Positions 5,685-6,370 of a stretch of 6,370 bases of DNA are shown here, piece by piece. The notes beneath the pieces were generated by a model, which had not been told where the DNA came from, searched no databases, and saw only the letters and a list, made by a program, of their open reading frames with translations. Positions within the stretch are counted from its first letter, which is position 1; the number at the start of each line of letters is the position of its first letter. The position numbers and the translations under genes are program-made. This DNA is from Mycobacterium sp. (GTDB taxonomy: Bacteria > Actinomycetota > Actinomycetes > Mycobacteriales > Mycobacteriaceae): contig JAOPWF010000198.1 of NCBI GenBank assembly GCA_025965815.1, positions 1 to 6,370 on the forward strand. Reading direction: 5' to 3'.

Positions 5685-6370
5685 GACGGGCGCAGCGGCT
5701 TACGCGCGGCGTGCAGCGCGACGATGCCGCCGGTCAAGTTGCGCCACCGCACCGCCCACCAGCCGGCGTCGCCGATCTGGCGCGCGAGGCCTGCCTGATC
5801 GGGCCAGGCCCGGATGGATTCGGCCAGATAGACGTATGCCTCCGGGTTCGATGCGACCGCCCTCGCCACCCGCGGCAGCGCCTGCATCAGGGATTCCTTG
5901 TACACGGTGCCGAGGAACGGGTTCGTCGGCGTGGAGAACTCGCATACCACCAGCCGGCCGCCCGGACGGGTCACCCGCGCCATCTCCCGCAGTCCCGCGA
6001 TGTGGTCGACGACATTGCGCAACCCGAAGCTGATGGTCACCGCGTCGAAAACACCGTCGTCGAACGGCAGCCGCGTCGCATCCCCGGCCACCTTCGGCAC
6101 GTCGCGGTCGTGACCCGCCGCCAGCATCCCGACCGAGAAGTCGGCCGCGACGCACCAGGCTCCGGACTTCGACAGTTCGACCGTCGACACCGCGGTGCCG
6201 GCGGCGAGGTCAAGCACCTTGTCGCCGGCGCCGACATCGAGCGCAGCCCGGGTGGCGCGCCGCCAGTAGCGGTCCTGCCCCATCGACAGCACGGTGTTGG
6301 TCAAGTCGTAGCGGCGGGCGACGGCGTCGAACATCGACGCCACCTCATGCGGCTCTTTGTCCAGCGTCGC
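5681..6370 (-). CDS. menG: Demethylmenaquinone methyltransferase MenG (UbiE family), 5' end missing
   Basis: SAM-dependent methyltransferase that converts demethylmenaquinone to menaquinone, the last step in forming the quinone ring. In all, 229 codons are visible. The frame is open to the right edge, beginning [15 protein letters not shown]. Compared with Rv0558 (also named menH or ubiE) as I recall it, only a few N-terminal residues are missing, so the GTG at 6343 is internal. Visible motifs are the UbiE signature region [19 protein letters not shown] motif [20 protein letters not shown], the family hallmark FGLRNV, and [15 protein letters not shown]. Motif I ends in Ala where many UbiE proteins have Gly or Cys; I recall the same in Rv0558. 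The TAA stop overlaps the TAG of the convergent HxlR gene by four bases, leaving no room for a terminator between them. Its promoter lies outside the window. Confidence 0.93.
   Translation of the reverse strand, partial: ATLDKEPHEVASMFDAVARRYDLTNTVLSMGQDRYWRRATRAALDVGAGDKVLDLAAGTAVSTVELSKSGAWCVAADFSVGMLAAGHDRDVPKVAGDATRLPFDDGVFDAVTISFGLRNVVDHIAGLREMARVTRPGGRLVVCEFSTPTNPFLGTVYKESLMQALPRVARAVASNPEAYVYLAESIRAWPDQAGLARQIGDAGWWAVRWRNLTGGIVALHAARKPLRPS

Noticed and set aside
6343..6370. menG starting at the GTG at 6343 as a complete gene
   Set aside because: The frame stays open to the edge, and the residues upstream (ALDK-like, then VASMFD) match the N-terminus of known mycobacterial MenG. The gene is cut, not short.

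Overview
The window is high-GC actinobacterial DNA, almost certainly from a Mycobacterium or Mycolicibacterium species. The order htpX, grcC1, menJ ... menG and the protein sequences, as I recall them, match the M. tuberculosis block Rv0563, Rv0562, Rv0561c ... Rv0558, written here in reverse orientation. No database search was possible, so this assignment rests on recognition of the sequences.

Left part (1-2111, minus strand): a possible gene start runs off the left edge. It is followed by the membrane zinc protease gene htpX and by grcC1, a trans-polyprenyl diphosphate synthase that should make the menaquinone side chain. The 99-bp gap upstream of htpX carries a good ribosome binding site and a sequence resembling an ECF-sigma (SigE/SigH-type) promoter.

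Middle (2112-3398): only 21 bp separate grcC1 from the divergent menJ, the flavoprotein reductase that saturates one isoprene unit of menaquinone. The gap contains two overlapping -10-like hexamers, one per strand, each 6-7 nt from an ATG. That is the layout expected of two leaderless mRNAs.

Right part (3363-6370): where M. tuberculosis has Rv0559c and Rv0560c, this genome has a divergent pair: a 14-TM DHA2-family MFS exporter (minus) and an HxlR-family regulator (plus). The regulator has a conserved N-terminal cysteine and a C-terminal domain resembling SCP2. They are separated by a 78-bp AT-rich control region with inverted repeats. The pair fits tightly between the menaquinone genes: the exporter overlaps the 3' end of menJ by 36 bp in codon register, and the regulator overlaps the 3' end of menG by 4 bp. 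menG (demethylmenaquinone methyltransferase) runs off the right edge, lacking only a few N-terminal codons.

Together, grcC1 (tail synthesis), menG (ring methylation) and menJ (tail reduction) are late menaquinone steps. The exporter and regulator look like a self-contained, probably stress- or compound-inducible efflux module placed in this cluster. Nothing here is a clearly new system. The most interesting points are the cassette in the menJ-menG slot, its operator region, the shared leaderless promoter and the possible ECF promoter of htpX. No RNA genes, CRISPR arrays, insertion sequences or origins were seen.
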